Assembly (NCBI GenBank): GCA_030062745.1
Contig: CP099846.1
Span: 186,001-250,000, forward strand
Length of the DNA: 64,000 nt
Direction of reading: 5' to 3'
Source of the DNA: Capitulum mitella
Lineage: Eukaryota; Arthropoda; Thecostraca; Pollicipedomorpha; Pollicipedidae
Numbering within the stretch: the first letter of the stretch is position 1; each line of letters opens with the position of its first letter. A program made the translations under genes and the position numbers. Shown here one piece after another: positions 1-11,029 of the stretch. The notes beneath the pieces were generated by a model. It was not told where the DNA came from and did not search any database. It saw only the letters and a list, made by a program, of their open reading frames with translations.

Positions 1-1269
1 TTTTCATTGGCCTGAGAGCCTTTATATTCAATCCAATTCGATTAAAACAATAATATTTCAAGAGACTGTTTTTCTTTCATCATCGCAAGCCCCATATTTG
101 TCCCGAAGTCCATTATCTAAATTAACATCCCACGCCGGTTTCAGCTCAATGGGCCGCTGAAACATTGAAAACCTGTGGATTGTTCTGACGTGGACTGTTA
201 CACAGCAACATACCAAGCGGCCATTCTTTTCGAAGCGCTAGTGCTCAAAAGTCACATACCATATGCGTCTATCACCATCCCCGTTACAAATTCACCGCAC
301 GTGAAAACTCTCCATAAATCTCGACCGACAGAAAGACAATTTGATCCCAACGGTTGGTTGGTTCACAATTTGGTCTTGGTTGGTTCATCGAGTTTGCGAC
401 CGTTCTGACCAAGTGACTGTGCGAAGTCCGTTAGGAGATTCGAGGCTCTGCTTGTAAATCAAAACTGACAAACTAGATTATCGCGACTCAAATATTTCGT
501 GCACACGTCAGCTGGACGCCCCATACCAGGGCTGGAAATCTGGCTTTTGTTCCAGGTGTCGGCGTATAATTTTTCTTTTGCAGTGCAAAATTTTGGAAAG
601 AGTCATATTGGTTTAAGTTGGCGCTCTTGGTATAAGTCAGTTAGGACATCATACCTACTGCATACTGAATGGAGACGGAGTCATTTGCTTCCAGAGTTAG
701 AACTACGTCAACATGGTTATAATGTTCCTTTTCGCTACAGGCAGAAGATCAACCTTACTGAGCATACCATGTCTTTTGGAGCAGATATTTCCTGGTGTCC
801 TTCAACACCAAAAAACATCTTTTCCAACCTTGCTTCATACATGGGCCACGCTCTCACACATGGCACAAAATTCCCACCGTCGAGAAAAACCGTGAATGGT
901 GGCTGAGGGAAACTCTCCAAGGGTTCCGCGGCAAAACCTACATGCCGTTCCGATCGGCACAGTAATCTCATACTCGGAGAGCATTCCACGTGTTCCATCA
1001 TTTAACTTCCGTAGCATCAGACTTCATCTTGCGTTTTCCAGCGCGCTCTGCACTTCCGCCACCAGACAACCATCGGCCGGCAGTGCAGAACCGACCCCAC
1101 CCCTGTCGCCGGCCGGAGGTACCGTACCGACCCCTGTCCCCAGCCGGCGGTACAGTACAGTGGAGATGACGCCCCGTCCCCTGGCGGCCGGTACAGGACA
1201 GCCCCTGGTGAGCCGCACCTCTGTCCGCCGCCAGCGCGGTGGCGACACGCCCGGGCAATCGGTACATAC
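1..1269. other. Presumed CHMP4 intron 2, no exon seen
   Basis: No reading frame on either strand resembles the missing C-terminal half of CHMP4. Positions 1020-1269 are GC-rich with a loose CCGGCGG/CCTGTCC repetition; the rest is ordinary unique-looking sequence. Confidence 0.5.
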
Positions 1270-1447
1270 ATGTGCTGGTGAGCCGCCTTCAGCGCCTTGG
1301 CCGCCTCGCCCATGGTCTGCAGCACGGCCGTGTTGGTGTTGGCGCCCTCCAGCGCCTCCCGCTGCATCTCGATAGTGCTCAACGTGCCGTCGATCTGCTG
1401 CAGCTGTTTCTCATAGCGCTTCTTACGCTTCAGCGCCGACAGCGCCA
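1270..1447 (-). CDS. CHMP4: CHMP4 coding exon 2
   Basis: Encodes the end of helix 1 and helix 2 of the Snf7 core. The acceptor is GTTTGTCCGCCAG and the donor AT|GTATGT. It sits in a local GC-rich island (about 1020-1720) inside otherwise AT-richer DNA. Confidence 0.92.
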
Positions 1448-3075
1448 CTGGCGGACAAACGGGAAACTGACGGTGACGGCGACAGCGGCGCTCGCTACTC
1501 CGCACGAGCATTCCGCTGGGTTACGTCCGACACAGTGGGGCCACTAGTAGACAGCCGGGCAGGCTCTGGTGAAAGGGACGGCGGCGCCTGTTGGTTCGCA
1601 CCAGCCACCTGCTGGGCGAGGTCCGCTAAAGCGGCGCCACTGGCGGGGGCGTCGTTAACTGTTGGTGGTGGGGGACGCAGCGCTCGTTAGGTCTGCACCG
1701 GTAGCATCGCTGACGGGCAACCATGTGCAGTGATTCCGTGTTGGGCCCATTTTGTACTGAAACCCCAACAGACCGAGGCCGACGGATCACCTAGCCAATA
1801 CAGGTGCTGCTCCCTTAAAACCAATGGTCATGTGCTGACGGAATTCACTACGTATATATCACTTCATCCCAATGTCCATTTCCTGGCCTGGAAAAGGAAG
1901 CATGCAGACGCTAACTCATACCAGAAGGGTTGCGAGGTCCACAAAGCTTTCCCATTTGATCCAAACGGTTTGATGGGGTGATGTTAGGGATCGACAACCG
2001 TGCTAAGCAGAGTTTACTGCACACTTCGAGCCCTACACCTGACCGCGCACTCCCAGGTAAAGGCTGACTTTGCGGCGAAAGTTGAAAGTGCCGCCAAGGG
2101 CACCACAGACTACGTGCTAGCCAATCTCACTATATGTTGGACAGTTACCAGCTGACCAGGGAGCCAAATATCAGACCTGCCTTGCCAAGACGAAGAGACC
2201 AGCATTCAATCAACGGTCGCCCGGTGGCTTTACGTCAACATACGACCCTTGACTCTGAAGAATCGCGCCTCTATTGACCTAGTCTCGACCATTCGCAACA
2301 CTTCATATGGGCTCATGAAGTTCAGTACAAAATGGGCCCAGCATGGAGTCAGTAAAAATCACTTGGTTACACGTCACCGATTACCGGTGTTGGAGTGCCC
2401 ATAGTCCAAGGTAGTGGTGGACAAAAACACTGCTAGTGATGGAGGCGACAGTGTGGGGCAGGTTTAGCAACAACGCAGTGTTGGCGAGATTCCCAGCATG
2501 AATGTCACGGGCGGACAGGAGTCGGTGGTGGCGACGGGCACAACAATGCTCAGCTCAACATGTCCCAACAACCAAAAGCCTCTTTCTTCACAATTTGCCA
2601 AATGCATCACTCCATGATGAAGTATTACAGCATCATGAAATTCTTTTCAGACATATATCAACTTAGTCGAGCCATTTATGACACCACCAACAATCTTGTA
2701 ATACCCAAAAATATGCACATCTTAAAGCACTCAACAGAACCGTGCAACTTTTCCACAGTCTAGTAGTCCTGTCCACAAGTACTTAACACTTGTGTAACTG
2801 AAAGCTGAAAGAAGCTAAACTGATCATTTCAAGACATCAACGATCCACAGGCGTACCGTGCATGCGAGCATTCGGATGTTAAAACAAGATTTACCTCGCT
2901 TGTTTTTGGTGCCATTCTTTTTCGCTGTAGCAAGCTCTACTTCAATTTTCTTCTCTAGAAACTCCTGCTTCTTGAGGAGCATTTCCTCCGTTTCACGCAG
3001 CTTCTGAATGGCATCTCCAGTAGAGGGAGACTCGTTTTCCTTTTTACCGCCAAATATCTTGCTGAAGAAACTCAT
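1270..3075 (-). CDS. CHMP4: CHMP4 (Snf7/Shrub) ESCRT-III subunit, N-terminal part, gene runs off left edge
   Basis: CHMP4 is the main polymer-forming ESCRT-III subunit. It assembles on membranes and drives budding away from the cytosol, as in multivesicular body formation and abscission. Two exons are visible on the minus strand: 3075-2895 (residues 1-60 plus one base) and 1447-1270 (to the first two bases of codon 120). The start MSFFSKIFGG, the LRETEEML-KKQEFLEKKIE helix, KNGTKNKR, LKRKKRYEKQL and IDGTLSTIE-QREALE-ANTNT closely follow animal CHMP4, covering the basic membrane-binding helix 1 and helix 2. Exon 1 ends GCGAG|GTAAAT, exon 2 begins GCCAG|TGGCG, and the phase agrees. Exon 2 ends at CACAT|GTATGT, just before the conserved aspartate-rich helix 3. 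The remaining roughly 100 residues, including the MIM helix, are not found in 1-1269 and should lie to the left of the window. Confidence 0.93.
1448..2894 (-). other. CHMP4: CHMP4 intron 1
   Basis: Intron defined by matching splice phases of exons 1 and 2. The exon-2-proximal 270 bases are GC-rich and the remainder has mixed composition. I see no further exon or repeat in it. Confidence 0.8.
2895..3075 (-). CDS. CHMP4: CHMP4 coding exon 1
   Basis: Contains the initiator ATG at 3075-3073, in context CAAAATGAG. Encodes the short amphipathic N-terminus and most of helix 1. Donor is G|GTAAAT after one base of codon 61. Confidence 0.93.
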
Positions 3076-3393
3076 TTTGATAACTGCTACAAAGTCTGGG
3101 GGAGGGCACAGCTATAAACCCACGTGCTACAAATGACAACGGCAAAAGTGCACAGATTACCACAATGAGGTGTATATCAGGGTCTGAAACGAGGTCTCGT
3201 CTATTTGCAATGCATGGTGAGCACAGCCTTTTCTGGCTGAACTACATAATTTTTATTTCCCACATGGATATGCCATTTGGCAAGCATACCAGAAGCTTTT
3301 TTCTGAGCAATTTTGGCATATTTTTCAGGACATGTATACATATATACAAATATACATATATATATATACATATATATATTGAGACATTCCAGG

Positions 3394-3440
<47 letters not shown>

Positions 3441-6400
3441 TATACATCCTGAAACCTGGGCAAAAAATGCAAAGGCAATGGGAAAACAACTAAGTGCTGC
3501 AGTTACCCTTCACCAACCACAATGTAAACATGCAAAATAATGCCACCAAGCAATGGTTTTAATCTTTTGCAACACATTCTTTCAGATACATCTTACACAG
3601 TTCAGCTGATAAATATGTACATTCTACATATTAACTGTCATGACCAAATCACATCACCATTTCTCGGCATCTTATTTGCAACAGTTTGTGTGGTATACCC
3701 AGCCATTTCATGAATCGTTTACCACCCATGCCTCCCATACAAGCCTGATAACTGATTAAATCCTGATAGCCAAAACTCCCAACTGCCCCAAGACCCCAGA
3801 ATACTCTCATTCCAGCTCCGCTCTTTTCAGAGCTGTTTTCGTGGACCAGAGCACAGTTCAGGAGCTCCAAGAGTAATGGACAAACTGCTGTCAAAACTGA
3901 TCCAATAATTGTTAATTTGCCATGATGTTTATGCTATGAATGTATATTTTACTTCATATCAGTTTGGTGTTATCATACCCCATTCCAACACATCAAATCA
4001 TATCGTATCAGCACGGGTAATTATGGTTGTACTTTTGCACCTACCCGTACCTAGTAAATTTATCTTCTGAACCGGAGTACTACTGTGACACTGGGGAGTC
4101 AAGCACAGTGACCCACACACCTTGAGCTGAATCAGGATTTTTGGAAAACAGTGCCTGCCTGTTGGGTTGTACTTCAGGGTAGAAGAGGTTGAACTGCATC
4201 CCCTTCAACCTTGCACTGACAGACACTCACCTCCCTAAGCTCGAAAGAACACCTGTTTAGTAATATGCACTTTACATCACCTAGCCATTACTGTTGCCAT
4301 CAGGTCCTAAACTTTCTAAATTCTTTGTAGTTTAAACAACTATAGTTTTAGGATAATGGAACTATTCCCACGATCACTTCCATTTTACACCAATTTCTGA
4401 AAAGCCATTGTCAGATAGAAGCTAAATGTGGGGCTGATTGAGCACTGCCCAACACCCACATCTCTCAGAATTACATAAAAATTTATGCAAAAGTAGACAC
4501 CATCTCCTGGAACTTCCTTATACCATTTTTTAGACCTCCATCCATTTTCTGCAACAGTTGTAACACAATTACCTTGGCTCGGCAGAACTGTCCCTGGCAG
4601 CAGCATTTTGTATATCACAATAAACACCACCATAAGGCTTGATCACATCATGCCAGAAGCCTTGCATCCCACTGCAGATTGACATCAATCCTATGGTTTA
4701 TCAGCTTGTCAGGGCAGAATGATGTCAATGCACTTCTTCTTTCTCCCATCTGTTCAGGCATGTTTGCAACGAGTCACCAATTTCTATTCTTTTGTGGGTT
4801 GGTTTGCTAAGGTAATATGGATGTGCCTGTGACAGCTACTGAATTAGGTATTTATTTCACACAAAAGCTATCAATCCTTTTGTTTTCTTAGAATACTTCC
4901 TGAGCTGTCACATCAGCATCACTTAATGCACACAACTCTGCAATGGTTACCTTCCTATGGACACATGAGCATGGCAACTCACCAGATTCTTAATTTGCAA
5001 GATCTTTTTTTGGTCTTTTTCTTAGGCACATTTAATGCAGTGCTTGGGTACAATCAGCAAGATCATAGACCTTCTGTGAATTGCCAGATTCCATATTCTA
5101 TCACTGCCAGCTGATACCATAAAACTTGGCAATTATGGTAGATGCAGTAAATGTACAACTTGTCAGATATGCATGATATTGTCATATAATTTGTCAGACT
5201 TGTGCCTGATTCCATCTGAATCAGAATCAATCTCAAAAGCAATCCTGGTCCAATCAGTCAGAATCAGAATGGGTTCCACCAATATATGATGGATTCAAAG
5301 TCAGAGTGGAAAAGGTGGTCTATGGAGTCAGAACTGGAATAAATTCCAATAGCAGTCTGACTCTAAAGTTGCAGCCCACCATGCATAAAAATATACCAAG
5401 AATCTGTGACCAAAAATGCTACTGAAGCATCTTCACAACTTAACAAGTCAGATAACAGGGTACACAAATTTTCCTTAAATGAGAATGAATTAAATAAAAG
5501 CCCATGTAGAACAATGTGACAGTATACCCACTTTTTTATCTGATTTCAATATATTACTGATACTGTGAAAGAAAAAAACATCTGTACATTGGACATTCAC
5601 ATGTGTCATTTCCCAAAAATGTGGTTAAATACACATCAATATTGTATTTTTCCTGTTGACAAAATGATTATTTACTTTTACTTTTTGCAGTCCATTTTAT
5701 ATTCAAGCATTTCACATTTTGAGTTATTTTACATAACAGCACTGCTATAATGCTATAATGCTCCCACAGCCAATGTTCCTCTTACAACGACAAAGACTGT
5801 GCATCCCAGATTATTACTGGGTGATTGCCTGTGCTCTCAGAAGATATTCATCTGTTGATTACTAATGCCATTATTGGTAAAAGTTACAGAAGTGGTGTGT
5901 TAGCACTGTCAGTATGTGTTGTTTGTGACTGAATGCTACTTTCTGTGATAATGGTACATACAGTACAGGATAAATGCTGGGAACAGGGGGTTAGGATGAG
6001 GTTAACCTTCTATATCAGAACAGGGAATTCTAATGGGCTTTTCCACATCTGACCCATGATTGTTACTGGTGTTGCTGGTGTCTGGCAGCTGTACTTCTGG
6101 TTGTGGTTTGTCTCTGATTCTTATCTATTTATTTCTAATAATAACATCACTAAGCTGTGCATGAAAATGACTTAAGTGACCTAATAGCAAATCACAGTCA
6201 GGCAGGTGTCAACTTCCCCAAATAACTTGTCACCTGTGACAGTGGCACCACAGATGCTGACAGCAATGCTATAGGAACTGCAGATTTCCTCTTAACACTG
6301 ATCTGGCAGGATGCATGGACTGGGGTATTCTGCCAACTTCCATTAACTGGGGGAAGGGGGCATTTGCAGGGCATAATGTTATGCCAAAGGTGCAACCACA

Positions 6401-6905
6401 GAAGCATTATAGGATACTAGAGGCTATAATGCTTCTGGTATCCTATAAGCTGCATGTAAATCTTATGTACTGAAACCATATCATGAACAGGGAAGAAAAA
6501 ACAATCAAGCTCTACTTTTAATGGGACAGTAATAAAGGCATCTCAGAGCAGGGCAGCAGGAGTGAGCAACACATTCCTGAAACAACATTGTCATGGAAAT
6601 CAAAATCTTTACCTCTCAGAGATGACACATTTTTGTATGTGGGCTGCATATTCTTCATTGCCTAAACATGTCTGGTGCCATATGGACTGATGACCCATTT
6701 TTGGAAATGTTCTTACTGTGACTGATTTCAAAACTGACTCCTTTCATTTTGCATCCATCAGAATTGATTCTGACTTAAATTTAGAGTCAGATTCAGTTTT
6801 GTAAAACTATACTGATTTGGAAACATACTTGATTCAGCAAGCCATGAGTCAGATCCAGAACTGATGTTCCCAAGGACAATCAAGTACAAGTTTGCTATAA
6901 CTAAT
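3076..6905. other. AT-rich non-coding stretch upstream of CHMP4
   Basis: Should hold the CHMP4 promoter and 5' UTR next to 3075. All reading frames are short and AT-driven. A TATA/TACA microsatellite is at 3340-3440. A GAATCAGAATC-like sequence recurs loosely at 5200-5350 and 6720-6850. Confidence 0.5.
3340..3440. repeat. (TA)n / TATACA microsatellite
   Basis: Alternating TA and TATACA runs, interrupted by a short unique segment near 3380-3397. It produces meaningless tyrosine/isoleucine reading frames on both strands. Confidence 0.95.
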
Positions 6906-6914
6906 GCCTACTTG
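6906..6914. repeat. Target-site duplication, left copy
   Basis: GCCTACTTG directly before the left inverted arm of the foldback element; an identical copy lies at 7598-7606. Confidence 0.85.
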
Positions 6915-7074
6915 GGCAATCCTTTAGAAGCGCACGCCATAAACCAAGCACACTGGATGACACATATACGGCGCGCGTGGCAAAAGGAGACGTCAGCTGT
7001 TGCGAGAAACAACAACATTATGCACTGGAGCTCCAGGTCGTAGATCACCTACTATTCGCTCTTGTTTTACACAG

Positions 7075-7169
7075 TAGGTTAGGTTAGGTTAGGTTAGGTT
7101 AGGTTAGGTTAGGTTAGGTTAGGTTAGGTTACGTTACGTTACGTTACGTTAGGTTAGGTTAGGTTAGGT
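7075..7169 (+). repeat. GGTTA (TTAGG-type) pentamer array with CGTTA block
   Basis: Roughly twelve GGTTA units, four CGTTA variants, then five GGTTA units. The motif is the arthropod telomere pentamer, but it lies inside a transposon arm and so does not mark a chromosome end. Confidence 0.95.
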
Positions 7170-7313
7170 GGTAATCCTTTAGAAGCGTGCGCCATAAACC
7201 AAGCACACTGGATGACACATATACCGCGCGCGTGGCAAAAGGAGACGTCAGCTGTTGCGAGAAACAACAACATTATGCACTGGAGCTGCAGGGTCGTGGA
7301 TCACCTACTATTC

Positions 7314-7436
7314 GCTAACCTAACCTAACCTTACCTTACCTAACCTAACCTAACCTAACCTAACCTAACCTAACGTAACGTAACGTAACGTAACGTAACG
7401 TAACGTAACGTAACGTAACCTAACCTAACCTAACCT
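7314..7436 (-). repeat. TAACC/TAACG pentamer array
   Basis: The opposite-strand counterpart of the 7075 array, with a longer block of about ten TAACG variants in its middle. Together the two arrays extend the hairpin formed by the element's arms. Confidence 0.95.
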
Positions 7437-7597
7437 ACTGTGTAAAACAAGAGCGAATAGTAGGTGATCTACGACCTGGAGCTCCAGTGCATAATGTTGT
7501 TGTTTCTCGCAACAGCTGACGTCTCCTTTTGCCACGCGCGCCGTATATGTGTCATCCAGTGTGCTTGGTTTAAGGCGTGCGCTTCTAAAGGATTGCC

Positions 7598-7606
7598 GCC
7601 TACTTG
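7598..7606. repeat. Target-site duplication, right copy
   Basis: GCCTACTTG directly after the right inverted arm; identical to 6906-6914. Confidence 0.85.
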
Positions 7607-8677
7607 TCCCTAATGCACTGAAAATAATATTAGGCTTCTGTTAGCCAGTATAAACAATGCAGGTGATAAGAAGGAGGTTGCAAGCACATAGTGAACTCTA
7701 GCAGGAAATCAGTACTGTTGTTACATTGCGGTGTACAGAATGGAGACCAGACCTCCAAGACCCCTCAACTAAACCTGTGGTGGAGCCCTTGCTTCGCCTC
7801 TGTTCTTTTCAGCAACCGAATCCAGTATTCTTTACCCATCGCACAACATCCGCATCTTGAAGGCACACATTACGCGATCCAATCAAAATACCAATACATA
7901 CCTGGCTCCCGGAAAGCACCGCCAAATATAATGCAACAGTCACCCCTGAAATGATGACTCACAACGCTGACGCTGGATGCAGTCCGTGTACAACGCCCAC
8001 GCCAAGGCACATAACCCACAAGCTAACCACTACGGCGCTCCCTGTTCAGAATTCGCTCGTCGACAAGGAACGGCGCAGGTAATGTCCCTTGGATGCTATT
8101 TTGAGGACTTTTGAAGCATATTACGTCATAAATTTTTCCTTTGGTGTTCTTACCAACAAAAGATTCTTATACGGTATAAAACATTATTCTGAAAAAATAC
8201 ATACTGTGTTATAGAAAAATGGCGTTGTATAAAAATATAATAGAAGAATATTTGGAATGGGAAAATATTTTTCTTCTTATATGACGTCAGTTCAAAGCAG
8301 ATTAACACGTATTTTCTTTTTCTCTCGCGCCTCAACATTGCCTCACACCGAATCGGTCACACGGTACGCTGCTCGTTTGCATGTGACTCATCTCAGGACT
8401 ACGAAAGGCGAAAAAGGTTGGCAGAATTTGTTGTCATTTTTATCGAAGTGCTCATGTGTTTTCCAATGATTTGTGTTGCTGGGAAAACAAAATAGTGTGG
8501 CTCAATTGGACATGTGATGAAAGTTAATATCCTGCGATGAGATCACGGTCGTGGCTTGTACCTGCAGGATGCTATATGACCCACCTACTTCTTGTCTTGC
8601 ATGGATGGACTAAACTACCCGACGAGGGACATTTCCTTGGATGTGGTGTATTTGGACTTCAGCAAGACTTTCTTCTA
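7607..8677. other. Non-coding, nothing recognised
   Basis: Short reading frames only; no repeat family or RNA recognised. Confidence 0.4.
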
Positions 8678-9140
8678 GGGTCGGCAGGTTTCACCCAGCA
8701 CCTGGTTTAAACTGGGTTAAACCGGGTTTAGCATATTTCAGCCAACACCTGGTTTAAACCGGTTGAACCAAAACTCAGACCAGTTGGCCTAAATGAATTT
8801 AAATCACATGGTGGCTTAAACCAAACAGCTCACTTTCATTTCGGTGAATTATGGCTTCCTATAGTGAAAGAGTAAAGTTAGGTTTTAAGGCTCTATGTGT
8901 CTCATGCCTTTTGAAACTGTGTGATAAAGACTAAAACTATCATCTTCAAAACTTAGGTTTAACATTTCATCATTCACAGTCACAACTTAAGCACCCATGA
9001 CATCCAGTCATAGTCAGGCAGAAATTGTGAGACAAAGGAGTGTGGGAATGCAACCATTCTTAGGAGTATAGCATTCTTGATAGGAAGTAAGTGAATCCAT
9101 TAATCAAATTCTTGGCTAAAGGTAAGTTTCTGCCTGACAA
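8678..9140 (+). mobile_element. Fragment of the hAT-like 1.35-kb repeat family (one end)
   Basis: Begins TAGGGTCGGCAGGTTT, then has paired TTTAAACC motifs. It aligns by eye with the reverse complement of about 21378-20960, for example the shared block reading CACCCATGACA...CAGTCATAGTCA...GAGACAAAGGA. The inner part and far end of the element are absent. Confidence 0.65.
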
Positions 9141-9589
9141 AATCTCAAACAATCCTTTGTATAATTGCCACCAATGTAAAGAATGTATCATCCTGGGCTT
9201 CGACCATACTTTCCACTACTTGATTTTCTAAAAAAAAATAACAACAAAATTGTAATGATGACATACTACACAGTAATACTGTGCTGCAGTTGACTGGCAG
9301 AGAACAACATTATTCCGTGGGGAAAATGTAGTGCCACCAAGGTTAAGGCTATTGACATCAAGGATGTTTAAACCCTGCATGCATCTTCAAGTGATTAATG
9401 ATGTCATACATATGAAAGTTCTATTCTGTTGCCACAAACTGAACTTGGATGAACTGCTGAATTATTATGCCATTATATTATTGTATTAGATAATTGTTGG
9501 GATATCTGATATCAGTATTATTACATTATGACATTTAATACTTGTTAGATTACATTAGGTTGCTAGGTTGGGTTGTGCTGGGCTAGGTT

Positions 9590-9740
9590 AGATAAGGTTA
9601 GGTTAGATAAGGTTAGGTTAGGTTAGGTTAGGTTATGTTAGGTTAGGTTAGGCTAGGCTAGGCTAGGCTAGGCTAGGCTAGGCTAGGCTAGGCTAGGCTA
9701 GGCTAGGCTGGGCTAGTCTAGGTTAGGTTAGGTTACTATG
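9590..9740 (+). repeat. GGTTA/GGCTA pentamer array
   Basis: GGTTA and GATAAGGTTA units followed by about thirteen consecutive GGCTA units and a few closing GGTTA units. GGCTA differs from the TTAGG-type motif by one base, so this looks like homogenisation of one variant. Confidence 0.95.
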
Positions 9741-11029
9741 TTATGTTTGGGTAATTTTCTATTTATTGTTTTATATCACTTCCTAATATTTTCCAGTTTT
9801 GTTCCGTGATTTCTTGATTTATTTTATTTCACTGCTTTTTTTGTATTTTTCAAATTGTAACTTCACTTTTCCATCTTTGTAATATTTTTGCTTTTTCATT
9901 ATCATTGTTTGTTATTATTATTACTATTTTATTGTTGTTATTATTGCTATTATTATTATTACAATGACTAACTTCTTTATTCTAAAGATAATTCATATCA
10001 CATTAGTTATTTCCCCAACCTTTTTTATTACTCTTGACTGGACCTGGAGTCCGACCGACGACCAGTCAGGTCGGAGATCTCACGTAAACAAACTATTTAA
10101 TGCAGAAACGTCAAAAATACCTATGCGAGCATCTGGCAGTTAGCATACCAGTGACGACTCAGTCTGTTTCAGTGGAAATAGTGTGTTTTTGGTTTTTCTG
10201 GCCGAAATCGTAAGCACTACTTATCAGTATTGCATTTGAAGTGCCATGCAACCACTGCTATGATTATTTTCCTTTGAAGTAAGCGCTCAGTCAAAATCTT
10301 ACTGTGGACCAAATTCTTTGTTGTTAGTTGCTGGGATGGTGTGCCTAGCAGCAGGTAGGAATCCAGTAACTAAAACCAGAATGGACCAAAAATGCTATTG
10401 TGTAGTATACCTTGGGTGCCTTGTTATCCTGCCAGTGACTCAGTGATCAGTTGGGCTTCCAGTAAGGATGTGGCCATTCCACTACTGCTCTGCCTGCCAC
10501 ATGGTAGTTGCAACCCAGTTTAGATATGTATGTGCATTCACCATAGAGCAATCCTTGCACCCGGTGTGAAGGAGGGAAATATGCTGTCATGGTTATTTAT
10601 TCAAATGGCTGCAGTATGTTACTTGTCACATCAATCATGTAACACAAATAAAGTTCTGAATATAAGTGCATAAAGTATGCAGTGTCAAAACAAAAGCACA
10701 ACAGGATGTCACACATGAACAGTCACTCTGCTCTGACACTACTCCCTCTGGCACAGGTATCATGTATTGCATTTAGGGTATGACATCAGCTGGACCTACC
10801 TTAACCCCACATAGGAGACTGGAGTATGGGGATTTTGGGTTTGGCACCCTCTGCACATGCATGTGTGGGAGCCAGCTGTGCAGGTATGAGAACCTGTTCA
10901 TGGTGGTCTTGGTGGCGGAGCCTCTCTCTCAAGCGCTCACTGCTGTTCCCATGCCCCTCTGCCCATGATGTCAGTCAGTGTACTCCACACCATGGCCATC
11001 TATATTCTGCACTACCACTATGACATGAC
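9741..11029. other. Non-coding, nothing recognised
   Basis: AT-rich to about 10.0 kb, with TTATTA-rich stretches at 9900-9965, then unremarkable sequence. No exon or RNA recognised. Confidence 0.4.

Larger units (their letters stand above)
6915..7597. mobile_element. Mutator-like (MULE-type) foldback element with telomere-like arrays
   Basis: A 683-bp element with near-perfect inverted arms of about 160 bp (6915-7074 and 7437-7597). Each arm starts GGCAATCCTTTAGAAGCG when read inward. It is flanked by a perfect 9-bp duplication, GCCTACTTG (6906-6914 and 7598-7606). Inside the arms are a TTAGG-type array (7075-7169), a third, direct-orientation copy of most of the arm (about 7168-7315), and a TAACC/TAACG array (about 7314-7436). 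There is no transposase. Long inverted arms plus a 9-bp duplication are typical of Mutator-like elements; that class assignment is inference. Confidence 0.85.

Noticed and set aside
3165-3540. Tyrosine/isoleucine-rich frames on both strands
   Set aside because: They translate a TA/TATACA microsatellite.
7075-7436. Chromosome end (telomere) at 7 kb
   Set aside because: The pentamer arrays are enclosed by transposon arms and a target duplication, with unique sequence on both sides.
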